NCBI GenBank assembly: GCA_030220185.1 | Contig: JASPKZ010008351.1 | Location: 1,922,001 to 1,986,000 of the forward strand | Direction of reading: 5' to 3' | Length of the DNA: 64,000 nt | Source of the DNA: Diploptera punctata | Taxonomy: Eukaryota > Arthropoda > Insecta > Blattodea > Blaberidae | In this document: positions 12,594 to 23,005 of the stretch, piece by piece | Layout: every line of letters begins with the position of its first letter | How positions within the stretch are numbered: position 1 is the stretch's first letter | Notes under the pieces: model-generated | Database searches by the model: none | Seen by the model: the letters and a program-made list of their open reading frames with translations, nothing else | What the model was told of the DNA's origin: nothing | Translations under genes and position numbers: made by a program

Positions 12594-12982
12594 TAACAGC
12601 TCTAACTAACTAACTAACTCACTGCACTATCAAACCCGTAGGTTCATGACCGTACGGACATAAGCTCTCCATACATCCCTATTCTGAGCTAATGTTTTCC
12701 AATCATTCCCTGTATAATTTATTTCCCTCAAATCATAGTTAATGTTATTCTATCACTTCATTCTTGGTGTACCAACTGGGGGTTTTCCCTCTGATTTTCC
12801 TACAAAAAGCTTCCATGCAAGTCTTTCATTCCCCATTCGTGCCACATGTCCTGCCCATCGCAGTCTACGAGACTTAACTGTTCTTATTATATCTAGCTTC
12901 CTATAAAGACCATGTAGTTCACTGTTAGTAGTCTTCTCCATTCACCTGTCTGTTCATCTATCTTTAGTCCAAACATTTTCCT

Positions 12983-13327
12983 CCGATTGAGGGTCTTTCC
13001 ACTTTTCAGCGGTTGCCCTTTTACCAGCCGGCTGCTGGCCCTTCACATCCACATGTGTCAATCACAGAGGTAGATGATCAACAGCCAGTGTAGGGGTGAC
13101 ATGTGGTTAGCATGTCGAGTCCCCCAGCCGTTAAAGCTGGTTCCTCAACCTGGAGCCGCTACTTATTGTAGCTGCCCAATTGCCTCACGATGCTGGGTGG
13201 GCACCGGTCCCATACTGGCCGAAATAGCATGAGAAAATTTCTTCCCCCATGAAGACTCGAACCAGCGCAAGTCCCGTAGCTCTGCGCCAAGGCTTCCTAC
13301 CTTAACCGCTCGGCTACGGCGCGGGAC
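12983..13327 (-). mobile_element. SINE family D, nested, with 14-bp target duplication
   Basis: CCAAACATTTTCCT occurs at 12969-12982 and 13328-13341. Minus-strand head is tRNA-like (GCCGTAGCCGAGCGGTTAAG ... GCTGGTTCGAGTC). Copies at 21893, 39875 (opposite strand) and 59073. Confidence 0.5.
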
Positions 13328-13658
13328 CCAAACATTTTCCTAAGAACTTTATTCTCAAATACTCGTATTCTTCTTTCCTCCTTTAAAGTAAGAGATCATG
13401 TTTCGCATCCATATAATATAACTGGTTGAATAATAGTTTTATATATTTCCAGTTTAACTAACTGAAATGAGTTGTGAGGTCAAGAGTCTCTGTAATGCAT
13501 AATAGCACGCATTTCGAGAATTGAGCCTATCTTTAATATATTTGTGCATCTCATTCCTATTTGTGATTATTGTTCCTAGGTATTTGAATTCAGCCACTTC
13601 CTCACAATTTCCCTCATTTGTCATTAGCTGTCCATTTCCATTATCTAATGTATTTCTA

Positions 13659-14010
13659 AGTCCACCGCTGTGTTCTCAAGGTAGCGTGCTGCCTTGTCAC
13701 GCAGCGGGCCCGGGTTCGATTCCCGGTCGGGGCAGTTTTTCTGGGTGAGGTTTTTATCGGGGTTTATCCCCACCTGTAAGACAAATGTCAGGAAAATGTT
13801 AAGGCCCAAACGGACCCCGAAATCATATGACCATCATCATCATCATCCTTATCATCGTCACCATCATCATCCTTCACCGGTGTGGAAAGCAACGGGAAGC
13901 TACCACACCTATAATTCCCTAGTAAAGCTGCAAGCATAGCATGAAAATGTTATGAGTGCAGTGAAGGACCTGCCTTCGGGCAGAATTACTATGGATGGAT
14001 GGATGGATGG
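13659..14010 (+). mobile_element. SINE family A, nested, with 12-bp target duplication
   Basis: AATGTATTTCTA at 13647-13658 and 14011-14022. tRNA-like head (CTCAAGGTAGCGTGCTGCC, GGGTTCGATTCCCGG), conserved body, (ATC)n inside and (GGAT)n tail. Other copies at 21159, 23998, 24971, 25443, 39117 and 51357. Confidence 0.5.
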
Positions 14011-15534
14011 AATGTATTTCTATGACATTATGTTTAGTTTTATTGATATTTACTTCCAGTCCCAATTTCTTAGTGTTACTCAATAGTGTGTGCGTGTTGG
14101 CCTTTAGTATATCTTCGCTAACGCCCAACAGTATTACATTATCAACATAAACTAACAGCCTATTAATACCACTGAATGTAGGCCTTCTTCGTCCTCTAAC
14201 GATTTGATGGCATGCTCAAGTACAAAATTAAATAGTAGAATATATAGTGCATCTCCTTGCTTCAACCCATTGTGGATTTCAACAGTATCCGAAAACTGTT
14301 TGCCCACACGCACACTTCATTTTTTCCCCTTTAGACACATTCGTATAAGTCTAACTAACTTTTTAGGAATTCCGAACTCCATCAGGATACTATATAACTT
14401 CTCCTTTTTTTACTGAATCCTATGCCTTTTTAAGTCTTTGCTATAGTTGATGTACACTACCATTATATTCCCGTTTCTTTTCTAAAATTTGTCTTATACT
14501 AAAAATCTGATCTATTGTAGACCTGTCTCTTCTAAAGATTGATGATCTTCTAGAATGTCATCAATATAAGGAGTAAGTCTGTTTTCTAATATATTTGTTA
14601 GAATGTTGTACGAAGTTGAAAGCAATGAGATACCCCTGTAGTTGTTGCAATCTCCTTTCTTATAAATTGGTACGATAATCGATTATTTTCATTAATATTA
14701 AGCAACTGGCATATCTTGCCCAACAACTTTTCTCCTCCTGATTGTATCAATTCTGCTGGGATCTCATCTGAACCTGATGCTTTATACATCTTCAATTTTT
14801 CTATCGTCATTTAAACTTCTAATGCATTTGGTTCTGCGACAAGTATTTCTGCTTCTGTAAATTATCCTCTTCGATATCCTGTTCTGTATGTATATTTAAT
14901 AACTGATTAAAGTACATTTTCCATCCGTATGTATATTTGTATGTTCTGTATGTATATTTAATAACTGATTGAAGTATGTATATTTTCCATCTGTTTAATA
15001 TACTCCTGGAATCTGCAATTGTATCCCCATTCAGGCTTGTTCTAGCCTGAAACCCTTTTTTCTCTATCCTAATTCCCTGATATATTTCTCTAATGTTACT
15101 ATTTTTTTTCTATAATTTCAAGACCATTAATCTTCTCTCTCAAATATTTCCTCTTTTTACTCTTTAATAACCTGGTGATTTCCCGTCTTATACTAGCCAA
15201 TTGTTCTAAATTTACCTCATTTGGCTCATGTAACCATTTCATTTTTGCTAGCTTTCTATTCTTTGCAATGTTGGCACATTCCTCATCAAACCATTTCTTG
15301 TTTTGCCTCTATTTTAAATAACCAATGCTTTCTGATGCTGTCATTTAATAGTATCTCTTATAGCATCCCATTCTTTATTTATATCAGTTTCGTCTTCGTT
15401 TGCCACATTGTCATTTGAAAATTCCAGCACTTCAAATCTATTAGCAATTTTGATTTGATTGTTAGCAACATTTCATAATTTTTCATGTTTTTCAATTCAA
15501 ATTTTTCAAAATCATCTTTAGCATTTGTTCCTCT

Positions 15535-16448
15535 CATAAGCGATAGCCGTTATCTGACTTTCACCCTGACTAGGTGATGATCCGAATTGTAGTCTGTCCC
15601 TCTAACTGATCTAACATCGATGATGCTACTGTGCCAACGTTTGTCCACTAATACTTGATCTATCTCGTTCCGGGTTTCGCCATCTGGAGATGTCCAAGTG
15701 TATTTAAGAATATCCTTATGCTAAAATGTTGTGCTCTTAACAATGAGATTCTTTGATGTGGCAAAGGTGACTAATCTAACCCAATTGTCGTTACTATCTT
15801 CATGAAGACTGCATTTGCCTATTATTGGTTTGAATATATCTTCCCGCCTAACGTTTACAATAAAAAGTCCGAAGACTATTTTCATATGATACCGTGAAAG
15901 ACTATCAAATATGCATTCTAATTTTTCATAGAACTCATCCTTGATCTTGTCAGCTTTATCTACTGTGGGAGCATGTACATTTGCGATTACAAAATCATGT
16001 CGTTTACCCTTTAGAATTACGTATGATTTCCTATTACTGACAACTTAATATCTCGGATAGCGAACAGGATCCTTCTTTGGACTAAAAAACCCGTTTCAAA
16101 AACAGGTATTTCTGCACCCCCGTAGTATAATGCAAAGCTTCCTGATTCCTGACTACCTTGTCCTGGCCATCTAAATTCCTGTAAAGCGACTATATCCAAG
16201 GATGATTTATCTAATGCCCGCGTTAATATCTCTAGTGCCCAGCTATTGTATAAAGTCCTAACATTCCATGTTCCTAGGAACATGTCCCTGTGTTTGAGCC
16301 TTTGGCATGGGTTCCCTGAAGTAGTCCCCGCCCGGAGAACCGAATGGGGGACTATTTGACCTCCGGAAATGTTTACCCCAGTGGAACCCATGTCCGCATT
16401 TCTTGAGGTTATATTTTTACGGTGAAAGATCGTAACTCTTTCGACCAA
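15535..16448 (-). pseudogene. AP-like endonuclease domain of the RTE-like element
   Basis: Open for 143 codons from 16448: LGTWNVRTLYNSWALEILTR, DIVALQEFRWPGQGS and YYGG are the first EEP-fold motifs. Downstream in broken frames come IANVHAPTVDKADKIKDEF, IGKCSLHEDSNDN and the SDH-like end near 15560. The domain nicks target DNA in active elements; here it is dead. Confidence 0.5.
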
Positions 16449-16607
16449 GGTACTTTTTTCATCTGGCTTATCACCTTCGACCAGTCCGGCATGGGTAACG
16501 CTATCGGCAGCAATGCTACCACCGGCATAGCTCTAGGGATCATTTAAGCACGCATGCCACTCCGCCACGACAAGGTAAAGATACCATGGCCAGTTCGTAA
16601 CAGCTCT

Positions 16608-16686
16608 TCTGAACCTTTTTCTTTTTGGTAATATTAGTTAATCCAAGTGTTATTATCACAGATGAGATTATCCTTGGTTGTTATTA

Positions 16687-16736
<50 letters not shown>

Positions 16737-17590
16737 GTTATTAACCAATGATTAAACAATTTTTTCGTCTTTATCATATTAAAATAAATCGTAAATTAAT
16801 TTTGATAGTTAAAATAAAAATACAATATCGCGCATGTAAGAAAATTAAAATTTTCTTTGGTAGCTTTTGTGGATACGTTATAGGTAAATAGACGTATGGG
16901 TGGAATGTTATCTCTGGGTGGAATCTTTATTGGGTTATCGTTGGGTGAATTTATTTAACGTGGGTTATCGCTCCATTTAATTAATTCCACTTCATCGGCA
17001 GCCATATTGGAAAAAGATTCGTTATCTATGGAATACCTTTATGTACCATTTTTAGTGGCATATCGCTGATTTTATGTACCGTCCAATCGCTGGTACTGTC
17101 TATGTACTTTGCATCATAATAGGTTATCGCTGGCATGTGCTTTGTATAGAGTTATATTAGCGCGAAAATAAGAAGTATTTTTCTTTATCCTAGTGTGCAT
17201 TATTTTTTATTATCCAGGTTATGCATGATTCAGGTGCCTAATACAGACCTCCAGGTATGCTGCATACTCGAAGATTTAAAAGGGTAACTGAATGCACGTT
17301 TCAAAATGATTTTTATATAACTGTTTGTCAGCTGTAATAATGTCAATCATTGGCACTACCTATGTAACCTTTTCACAAATAACTATTATTTCTGTGTTCT
17401 GTAACGTATATCTTAACCTCCAACCTCTATAGATTTCAAAATAAAAGTCGCATAATGGAAACTATCCGAAATAACAAATACAGCTGACGAACGATTTTGT
17501 GAAATTGTCAGTATTTTGTAAAAGTCAAAGTAAAAAGTTAGGAAAGGCTTTAGTTTACCTCCTGCAGAATAACAGTGGGCATGCACAAAA
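16608..17590. other. No gene seen; (TTA)n at 16680-16740 and GGTTATCGCTGG-type repeats
   Basis: After a TTA microsatellite, 16890-17130 contains several variants of GGGTTATCG(C/T)TGG, with another (inverted) at 18965. Possibly part of the Penelope copy that follows. Confidence 0.5.
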
Positions 17591-17599
17591 GTTTGTAAA

Positions 17600-17792
17600 T
17601 AGTTTATAGAGCTGCCACTAGATGAAGTAAAGTCCTACAGAAAGTTATAAATTCCAAATTCTATTTTCTTTTTTTCTTCATTTCTGATCAATTTTAGGTC
17701 TAAAAATGAAATAGATAGTTATTTTGAACTTCCATAGTAAATTTGACTGTTTTTTAATGAATATTCAAAAGTTTAACAGCATCTTCCAAGTG
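17600..17792 (-). pseudogene. Penelope-like RT relic, downstream part
   Basis: Minus-strand frames contain EDAVKLLNI, VKFTMEVQNN and FLDLKIDQK-like text, the thumb-region FT-E...FLD motif of Penelope RTs, heavily decayed. Confidence 0.5.
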
Positions 17793-18066
17793 GTATTAAA
17801 AGATTCCGGGCTATGTGGCCGTGGTCTATAACTGGCGTTTCTTCCAGACGTTTCTCCCTCAACTGCGGAGGGCATCTTCAGTGGCGAGCGCTTCCAGCTG
17901 TTGTTTCCCTGTCGTAGACTCGACTGCTGGAAGCGCTCGCCACTGAAGATGCCCTCCGCAGTTGAGGGAGAAACGTCTGGAAGAAACGCCAGTTATAGAC
18001 CACGGCCACATAGCCCGGAATCTTTTAATACCATGATTACCGGCCGTGAAAGCCTGCATTCCACAA
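17793..18066. mobile_element. Foldback element with hammerhead-like core, direct repeats of about 14 bp
   Basis: Arms 17793-17898 and 17929-18033 are near-perfect inverted copies around a 30-nt loop; an asymmetric tail (TTACCGGCCGTGAAAGCC) follows. CATCTTCCAAGTG is repeated at both ends (17780 and 18068). CTGAAGAT, stem CCCTC/GAGGG and GAAAC occur at 17943-17974 (+) and, mirrored, 17850-17881. It splits a Penelope RT relic. A sister copy is at 50320-50547. Confidence 0.5.
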
Positions 18067-18069
18067 CAT

Positions 18070-18445
18070 CTTCCAAGTGTTTGTGATTGATTAATGCTAT
18101 GATATTGCCCACTTATTTATACCAAAATTTAAAAATCAAAGGGTGTGCTTTGGTTATATATCTGACATTCAAAGTTTCCCGTGAACATATTTGCTAAAAT
18201 GGTTATAATGGATTCCCCATTGCAAGTCCCATGCTTTGTCTGTAGTACTTTCCTCGGTAAGTGAAGATCTGTGCACAGTTTGGTTAATTTAAGGTATTCT
18301 CTGCTCTCTTCATCTATCTTGTTTTTATTAGCCATTTGTCCAAAATTTCTATAGTTTTGTCTGTTGGAATATTTGTGAACAATGAGGTAGCAAAATGAGA
18401 CCAGTCTTTCAGAAGGTTCGATTTTACAGGAAAGAAACACACACT
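18070..18445 (-). pseudogene. Penelope-like RT relic, catalytic-core part
   Basis: Translation shows KYSNRQNYRNFGQMANKNKI and, near 18200, a decayed GLxMGxPLSPxLANMFxGNFE motif (HGTCNGESIITILANMFTGN in the surviving frame). Continues at 17600-17792 beyond the foldback insertion. Confidence 0.5.
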
Positions 18446-19122
18446 GGTAATTATATTAAACAATCAGTCTTTAATAGTTTAGCATACATGCTTGTGAATG
18501 TCCCCGCAGAGAAAAAACACAAAGATAGAAAAACAGAATGGTTTTGAGGAAAAGATTATTCATAAAAAAATAAATAGATTCAAAAAACAGAATGTGATAA
18601 ATGAAAGTACTCTTCAGACAGATAAAGAAATTGGTAAAAAATTCAGGCATTTAATAAGTTTCAAAAAAAAAATTTTAGCAAATTTAACAATAAATTAGCA
18701 CCAAAAAATAATTACAGCCTGAATAGATTAATTAAAACTAACAAAAATTAAAAGATTGATGAAGGCAACAAATCAGGAATTTGTCATAAGTATTGTCATG
18801 AGTGATTTTCAAATCATCGATAAATTCATGAGTCACAAAGTGCCATTTACAAAATAATTCCAGTACTAGAAATTGGAAAACATTGGCTCAGGAAAGGGAT
18901 GAGAAAAACTGCACTTAAACTAGTGTGAAATATTTTCAAACTCCTATAGAACAACAGTACGCATGCACCAGAGTTTATAGAGCCAGCGATAACCCACATA
19001 TCGATTAACATCTTTGATTACTATCCGTCGCTATGAAATTTAAATGACCAATATTTGCAATAAATCCCCAAATCTATGTTTAAAAAATATATTAATAATA
19101 TTAAAATCACCGAACGTTTATT
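18446..19122. other. No gene seen; possible Penelope remains
   Basis: A K-rich 66-codon frame at 18498 looks like decayed Penelope leader sequence but has no diagnostic motif. A fragment of the 1575 repeat lies at 18800-18845. Confidence 0.5.
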
Positions 19123-19592
19123 AAATAAATAATAGTTTTAAAAAACTAAAAGAACACGCTTTATTAGAAAACTAAAAAATGAAAAATAATTTTAATTTCC
19201 AATACGCTTGGGATAAAATAAAGTGGTCAACAAAAAAATCATCTCCAACACATATAGAATAAAATTAGAGTTATCAACAAAAAGAAAATAATTTTACCAT
19301 CAAAAGCGTGGGGTGCTCTATATCAATTAATATATTTGATAATAAACAGATATTGGTAAAAGTAAGCTCTCTAAGAAGAAAATGTAAAAATCATAAAAAG
19401 CACCCCACGCTTTTGATGGTAAAATTATTTTCTTTTTTGTTGATAACTCTAATTTTATTCTATATGTGTTGGAGATGATTTTTTTGTTAACCACTTTATT
19501 TTATCCCAAGCGTATTGGAAATTAAAATTATTTTTCATTTTTAGTTTTCTAATAAAGCATGTTCTTTTAGTTTTTTAAAACTATTATTTATT
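19123..19592. repeat. Foldback, arms about 190 bp, loop about 85 bp
   Basis: 19123-19317 pairs with 19400-19592, including CACCCCACGCTTTTGATGG at the inner ends. No coding sequence or hammerhead-like core seen. Confidence 0.5.
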
Positions 19593-19699
19593 TTTTATTT
19601 TTTAGTTTTAATATTTTACAGAATAAGATAAAAATGTAAATATCTTTAAATTCGATACTATTGTAGTATGAGCTAAAAGTAATACTCTTCTATAAAAAA

Positions 19700-19797
19700 A
19701 ACCTCCCAGCCGGATTTGAACCAGCGACGTATGGATTACTGAAATTATATACCACTAAGAGTTCACTGCTCTACCAACTGAGCTCTTACAACGATTG
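19700..19797 (-). mobile_element. tRNA-like unit, probably SINE-derived
   Basis: Minus strand has a clear D-arm (GCTCAGTTGGTAGAGC) and T-arm (CTGGTTCAAATCCGG), followed by a T-run pol III stop. The middle is about 30 nt too long for a tRNA unless an intron is present and the acceptor ends pair poorly, so it is more likely a SINE head or a tRNA pseudogene. Confidence 0.5.
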
Positions 19798-19837
19798 ACT
19801 AAAAACTCGACAAGTCCGCAACCTATTATACCAGTTT

Positions 19838-20318
19838 TCATTTTTTTGATTTTCTGATGATTCTGGCCAGGATTTTAGAAACAAAATATGAAATTATTGT
19901 ATTGTCACGGGTCCTCTACACGTATACAAAGTTTCAAGTCGATCCAATGTTTCTAAGTGGGTGAAAATCGCGTTGAAAGATTCCGTTACATTGATACAAA
20001 AACACTTTTTTTTATTTTCTGATGATTATGGCCAGGATTTTAGAAAATAAATATGAAATTATTGTATTGTCACGGGTCCTCTACAAGTATACAAAGTTTC
20101 AAGTCGATCCAATGTTTCTAAGTGGGTGAAAATCGCGTTGAAAGATTCCGTTACATTAATACAAAAACACTTTTTTTGATTTTCTGATGATTATGGCCAG
20201 GATTTTAGAAAATAAATATGAAATTATTGTATTGCCACGGGTCCTCTACAAGTATACAAAGTTTCAAGTCGATCCAATGATTTTAAGTGGGTGAAAATCG
20301 CATTGAAAAAATCCTTTA
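19838..20318. repeat. Tandem repeat, three units of about 165 bp, then (GATA)n
   Basis: Three near-identical units, each with GGCCAGGATTTTAGAAA, CACGGGTCCTCTACA and AAGTCGATCCAATG. (ATAG)n follows at 20320-20350. Satellite-like or the tail array of a SINE. Confidence 0.5.
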
Positions 20319-20319
20319 C

Positions 20320-20350
<31 letters not shown>

Positions 20351-20689
20351 CAGGTCAAGCTAATATAAAGTGTGTAATAAAAATGGGTGTACACTTACTT
20401 ATCATTCCCTAACGCTGATCCAACTAGCTATAACCCAAAACAGCGATAGAAAATCATAGACTAAGTAATATACTCTGTGGAGAAAATAGCAGTTAGCATC
20501 ACAATATTGTTTATAGTGTGATTTGCATATTTGAATGAATACTTCAAAATTGTCTAATAATGTTATAAAAATTGTTTGAAAAAGTTTAAAATATTAAATA
20601 ATGTTAATAAATGCAGAAGAAGAGCTATAGTTTACAACAATATAACTGAAAAATCAAGCACTAGTAGAAGTGCAGTTGAGCCAAGGGAT
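20351..20689. other. No gene seen
   Basis: AT-rich, nothing recognised. Confidence 0.5.
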
Positions 20690-20757
20690 GTATGGAGAGC
20701 TTATGTCTGTGCGATCATGAACCTGTGGGTTCGATAGTGCCAGTGAGTTAGTTACTA
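20690..20757 (+). mobile_element. RTE-like 3' scrap
   Basis: GGATGTATGGAGAGCTTATG through GGTTCGATAGTGCCAGTGAG: the last 65 bases of the RTE-like element. Confidence 0.5.
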
Positions 20758-20844
20758 GAATTATGGGCAGTGTGATATTTTGCATATAATCAGAAGTCAA
20801 AATAGTAAGATTCTCCATCTTAGCTAACATACTGGTTCTGTCGA

Positions 20845-20905
20845 ATCCATAGGTTCATGGCCATGCAGATATAAGGTCTCCATACATCCCTATCCTGACC
20901 TTACC
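20845..20905 (-). mobile_element. RTE-like 3' scrap
   Basis: Same 3' terminal segment as at 20690, on the opposite strand and about 90 bp away. Confidence 0.5.
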
Positions 20906-21109
20906 TGAGGCCTGGCAAAGCTAAGTTCAAAATGTTCTTTGAAATATTTAGCATGGTTCTCATACTTAATGTCTGAATCACATTGTTTTGTATTTAAATG
21001 TCTGATACATTATTTTAACATTTAACTTGCATAAGGTCTTCTTTTCTTTGCCTGAATAACTATTGTTTGGTAGGGAAGGGTTCAATATGTTGGCAATTAG
21101 CAATTATAC

Positions 21110-21158
21110 ACGCCATAGCATAGTGGTTAAGGCACTGTGCTACAAGTCGGAAGGTCGA
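21110..21158 (+). mobile_element. SINE family C head fragment
   Basis: CATAGCATAGTGGTTAAGGC then TACAAGTCGGAAGGTCGA matches the tRNA-like head of family C; cut off by the family A copy that follows. Confidence 0.5.
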
Positions 21159-21501
21159 ATAATCCATCCATAGTAATTCTGCCTGAGGGCAGGTCTTTCA
21201 CTGCAATCATAGCATTTTCGTGCTATGCTTGCAGCTTTACTAGGGAATTGTAGGTGTGGTAGCTTCTCGTTGCTTTCCACACCGGTGAAGGATGATGATG
21301 ATGAGATGGTAATGATAAGGATGATGATGGCCATATGATTTCGGGGACCGTTTGGGCCTTAAAGTTTTCCTGACATTTGTCTTATAGGTGAGGAAAAAAC
21401 CCGAGAAAATTCTCACCCAGAAAAACTGCCCTGACCAGGGATTGAACCCGGGCCCGCTGCCTAACAAGGCAGCATGCTACCTCGAAACCACAGCGGTGGA
21501 C
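21159..21501 (-). mobile_element. SINE family A
   Basis: Complete from (CCAT)n tail to the CCACCGCTGTGG head on the minus strand; B-box GGTTCAATCCC intact. Confidence 0.5.
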
Positions 21502-21509
21502 CCAGAAAT

Positions 21510-22226
21510 AATAAGTGGCAAAATAACACCCAAATTCAAATACTGCCCAGTTGCTTCAGTTGACATAGAACGGTCCTTTTCTATTTATAAAAATATTTTG
21601 AGCGATCGAAGGCACAGTACCTGATCGTTTATGTTTACAATAATAGCAAAATGTAGAGTATTTTAATTTGTGAACAGTACTATTGCCTGATACTGACTGA
21701 TAACTTATCAATATTAACAAATAGATAATAATATAATAGATAATAAAAATACTAATTATGTTAATTTAGAAATAAAATATCTAATAAAGTAATAATTATT
21801 TTTTTATTATTTGGTTTTACATATATTGACTTTTTCATGCATATTTCCAGCATTTTTCATGCATATTTCAAGCTTGTTATGTTGCATATAATCCGATCCG
21901 ATTGAGGGTCTTTCCACTTTTCAGCGGTTGCCCTTTTACCAGCCGGCTGCTGACCCTTCACATCCACATGTGTCAATCACAGAGGTAGATGATCAACTGC
22001 CAGTGTAGGGGTGACATGTGGTTAGCATGTCGAGTCCCTCAGCCGTTATAGCTGGTTCCTCAACCTGGAGCCGCTACTTATTGTAGCTACCCAATTGCCT
22101 CACGATGCTGGGTGGGCACCGGTCCCATACTGGCCGAAATACCATGAGAAAATTTCTTCCCCCATGGAGACTCGAACCAGCGCAAGTCCCGTAGCTCTGC
22201 GCCAAGGCTTCCGGTCTCTAATTATC
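21510..22226 (+). mobile_element. hAT transposon, 3' half, split by a SINE
   Basis: CPVASVDIERSFSIYKNILS followed by DRRHS (21540-21615) is the hAT C-terminal dimerisation motif. The right end reads GCATATAATCCG...CCGGTCTCTA and matches the complement of the TAGAGACCGG end of the hAT copy at 35632. SINE D at 21893-22213 sits inside; the unfilled version of this site is at 62125-62142. Confidence 0.5.
21893..22213 (-). mobile_element. SINE family D, head-truncated
   Basis: Matches 12983-13300 closely but lacks the tRNA-like first ~25 bases. Inserted in the hAT right end. Confidence 0.5.
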
Positions 22227-22255
22227 ATAAAATAACTATAATTCGCAAAATGAGT

Positions 22256-22815
22256 TTCTTCTTCTTCTTCCTTGCAAGTATTAGGCCAAGGCCTGTTACG
22301 ATCCTATAGAAAATTTTCCCTCCATCATTTCATCAGACGGCCCAGAGATCTTCGTCCTCTTGGTATATAATTATAAACAGCTTTGGGGATCCAATTTTAA
22401 CTCATTCTTTCAAGATGGTGTTTCCAATTTAGTTGGTACTGTTCAATATATTCCAAAATTGGCGTAGTCTTCAATTCTTTTAAGATATCGGTGTTCCTTT
22501 TCCGATCCCATCTGGTGTAACCTGCTGTTCTGCGCATGAATCTCATTTCACAAGCTGTTATTCTTTACTATCTAACCTCTCTTGGTTAACTATTGTTTTT
22601 TCAACCCTGATGCTGTTAGGGCATCCGAGACTAGGGAATCTTTCCTTTCTTCCATTTCTTCTTTCCTTTATTTTCTTTATCTTCTTTTCTTCTCCAGAAA
22701 AGCCTGACCAGAGGCTATAAGATGGCAGCCCCATCACTGGTCTTGCCTTCCTTCGGCCATCAACCAATCGAAGGAACTATTATTATGCTTTCAAGTCTTA
22801 TACAAGTTTTTTTTT
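22256..22815 (-). mobile_element. Family E non-LTR derivative
   Basis: Minus strand: segment F (22815-22567) joined to an ORF2 tail with MRRTAGYTRWDRKRN-like and WKHHLERM...IPKAVYNYIP-type text, ending in (GAA)n at 22256. Its junction differs from the other copies. Confidence 0.5.
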
Positions 22816-22909
22816 TACTATGTAATATAAAGTGGAGTTAACACTGTTTCTAATAGCTCTAATTCATTTGCAGTACAAATATTTACTGAATCTGAAGGGA
22901 TGAATTATA

Positions 22910-23005
22910 ATGGATAATGAAGATGATATATTAAATCTTATATCTGCTAGTAAAAATAAAATATGGGAAGATAAAAAGCGACTTGGCTTGAAAGGATGTG
23001 AGCAG
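22910..23005 (+). CDS. CSPP1-like exon 1 (first coding exon)
   Basis: ATG at 22910 opens 32 codons (MDNEDDILNLISASKNKIWE...) and ends CAG|gtaggt, phase 0. The start is supported by an in-frame TGA at 22901 and by G at +4. A good acceptor (catttgcag, ends 22873) lies just upstream, so the exon probably begins at 22874 with 36 nt of 5' UTR and there is at least one upstream non-coding exon. The acidic N-terminus followed by a basic helix is like the N-terminus of vertebrate CSPP1, but short enough that this is only suggestive. Confidence 0.5.

Larger units (their letters stand above)
12650..15010 (-). pseudogene. Reverse transcriptase and C-terminal domain of the RTE-like element
   Basis: MTIEKLKMYKASGSDEIPAE at 14810, YRGISLL, a decayed QCGFRRNRSTTDQ, VYVDNVILLG in place of YADD-type sequence near 14130, NTKKLGLEVNINKTK, then SRRLRWAGHVARMGNERLAW near 12850. 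Interrupted by two SINEs and several frameshifts. Confidence 0.5.
12604..16597 (-). mobile_element. Full-length RTE-like non-LTR retrotransposon with two nested SINEs
   Basis: Flanked by the 10-bp direct repeat TAACAGCTCT (12594-12603 and 16598-16607). On the minus strand the order is 5' leader, AP endonuclease, RT, C-terminal GHVARM/GRPRMK domain, then the tail (TAGT)n at 12604. SINEs at 12983-13327 and 13659-14010 entered later. Removing them leaves about 3.27 kb, typical of RTE-type elements. Coding frames are broken by many frameshifts, and a local duplication lies at 14885-15000. Confidence 0.5.
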
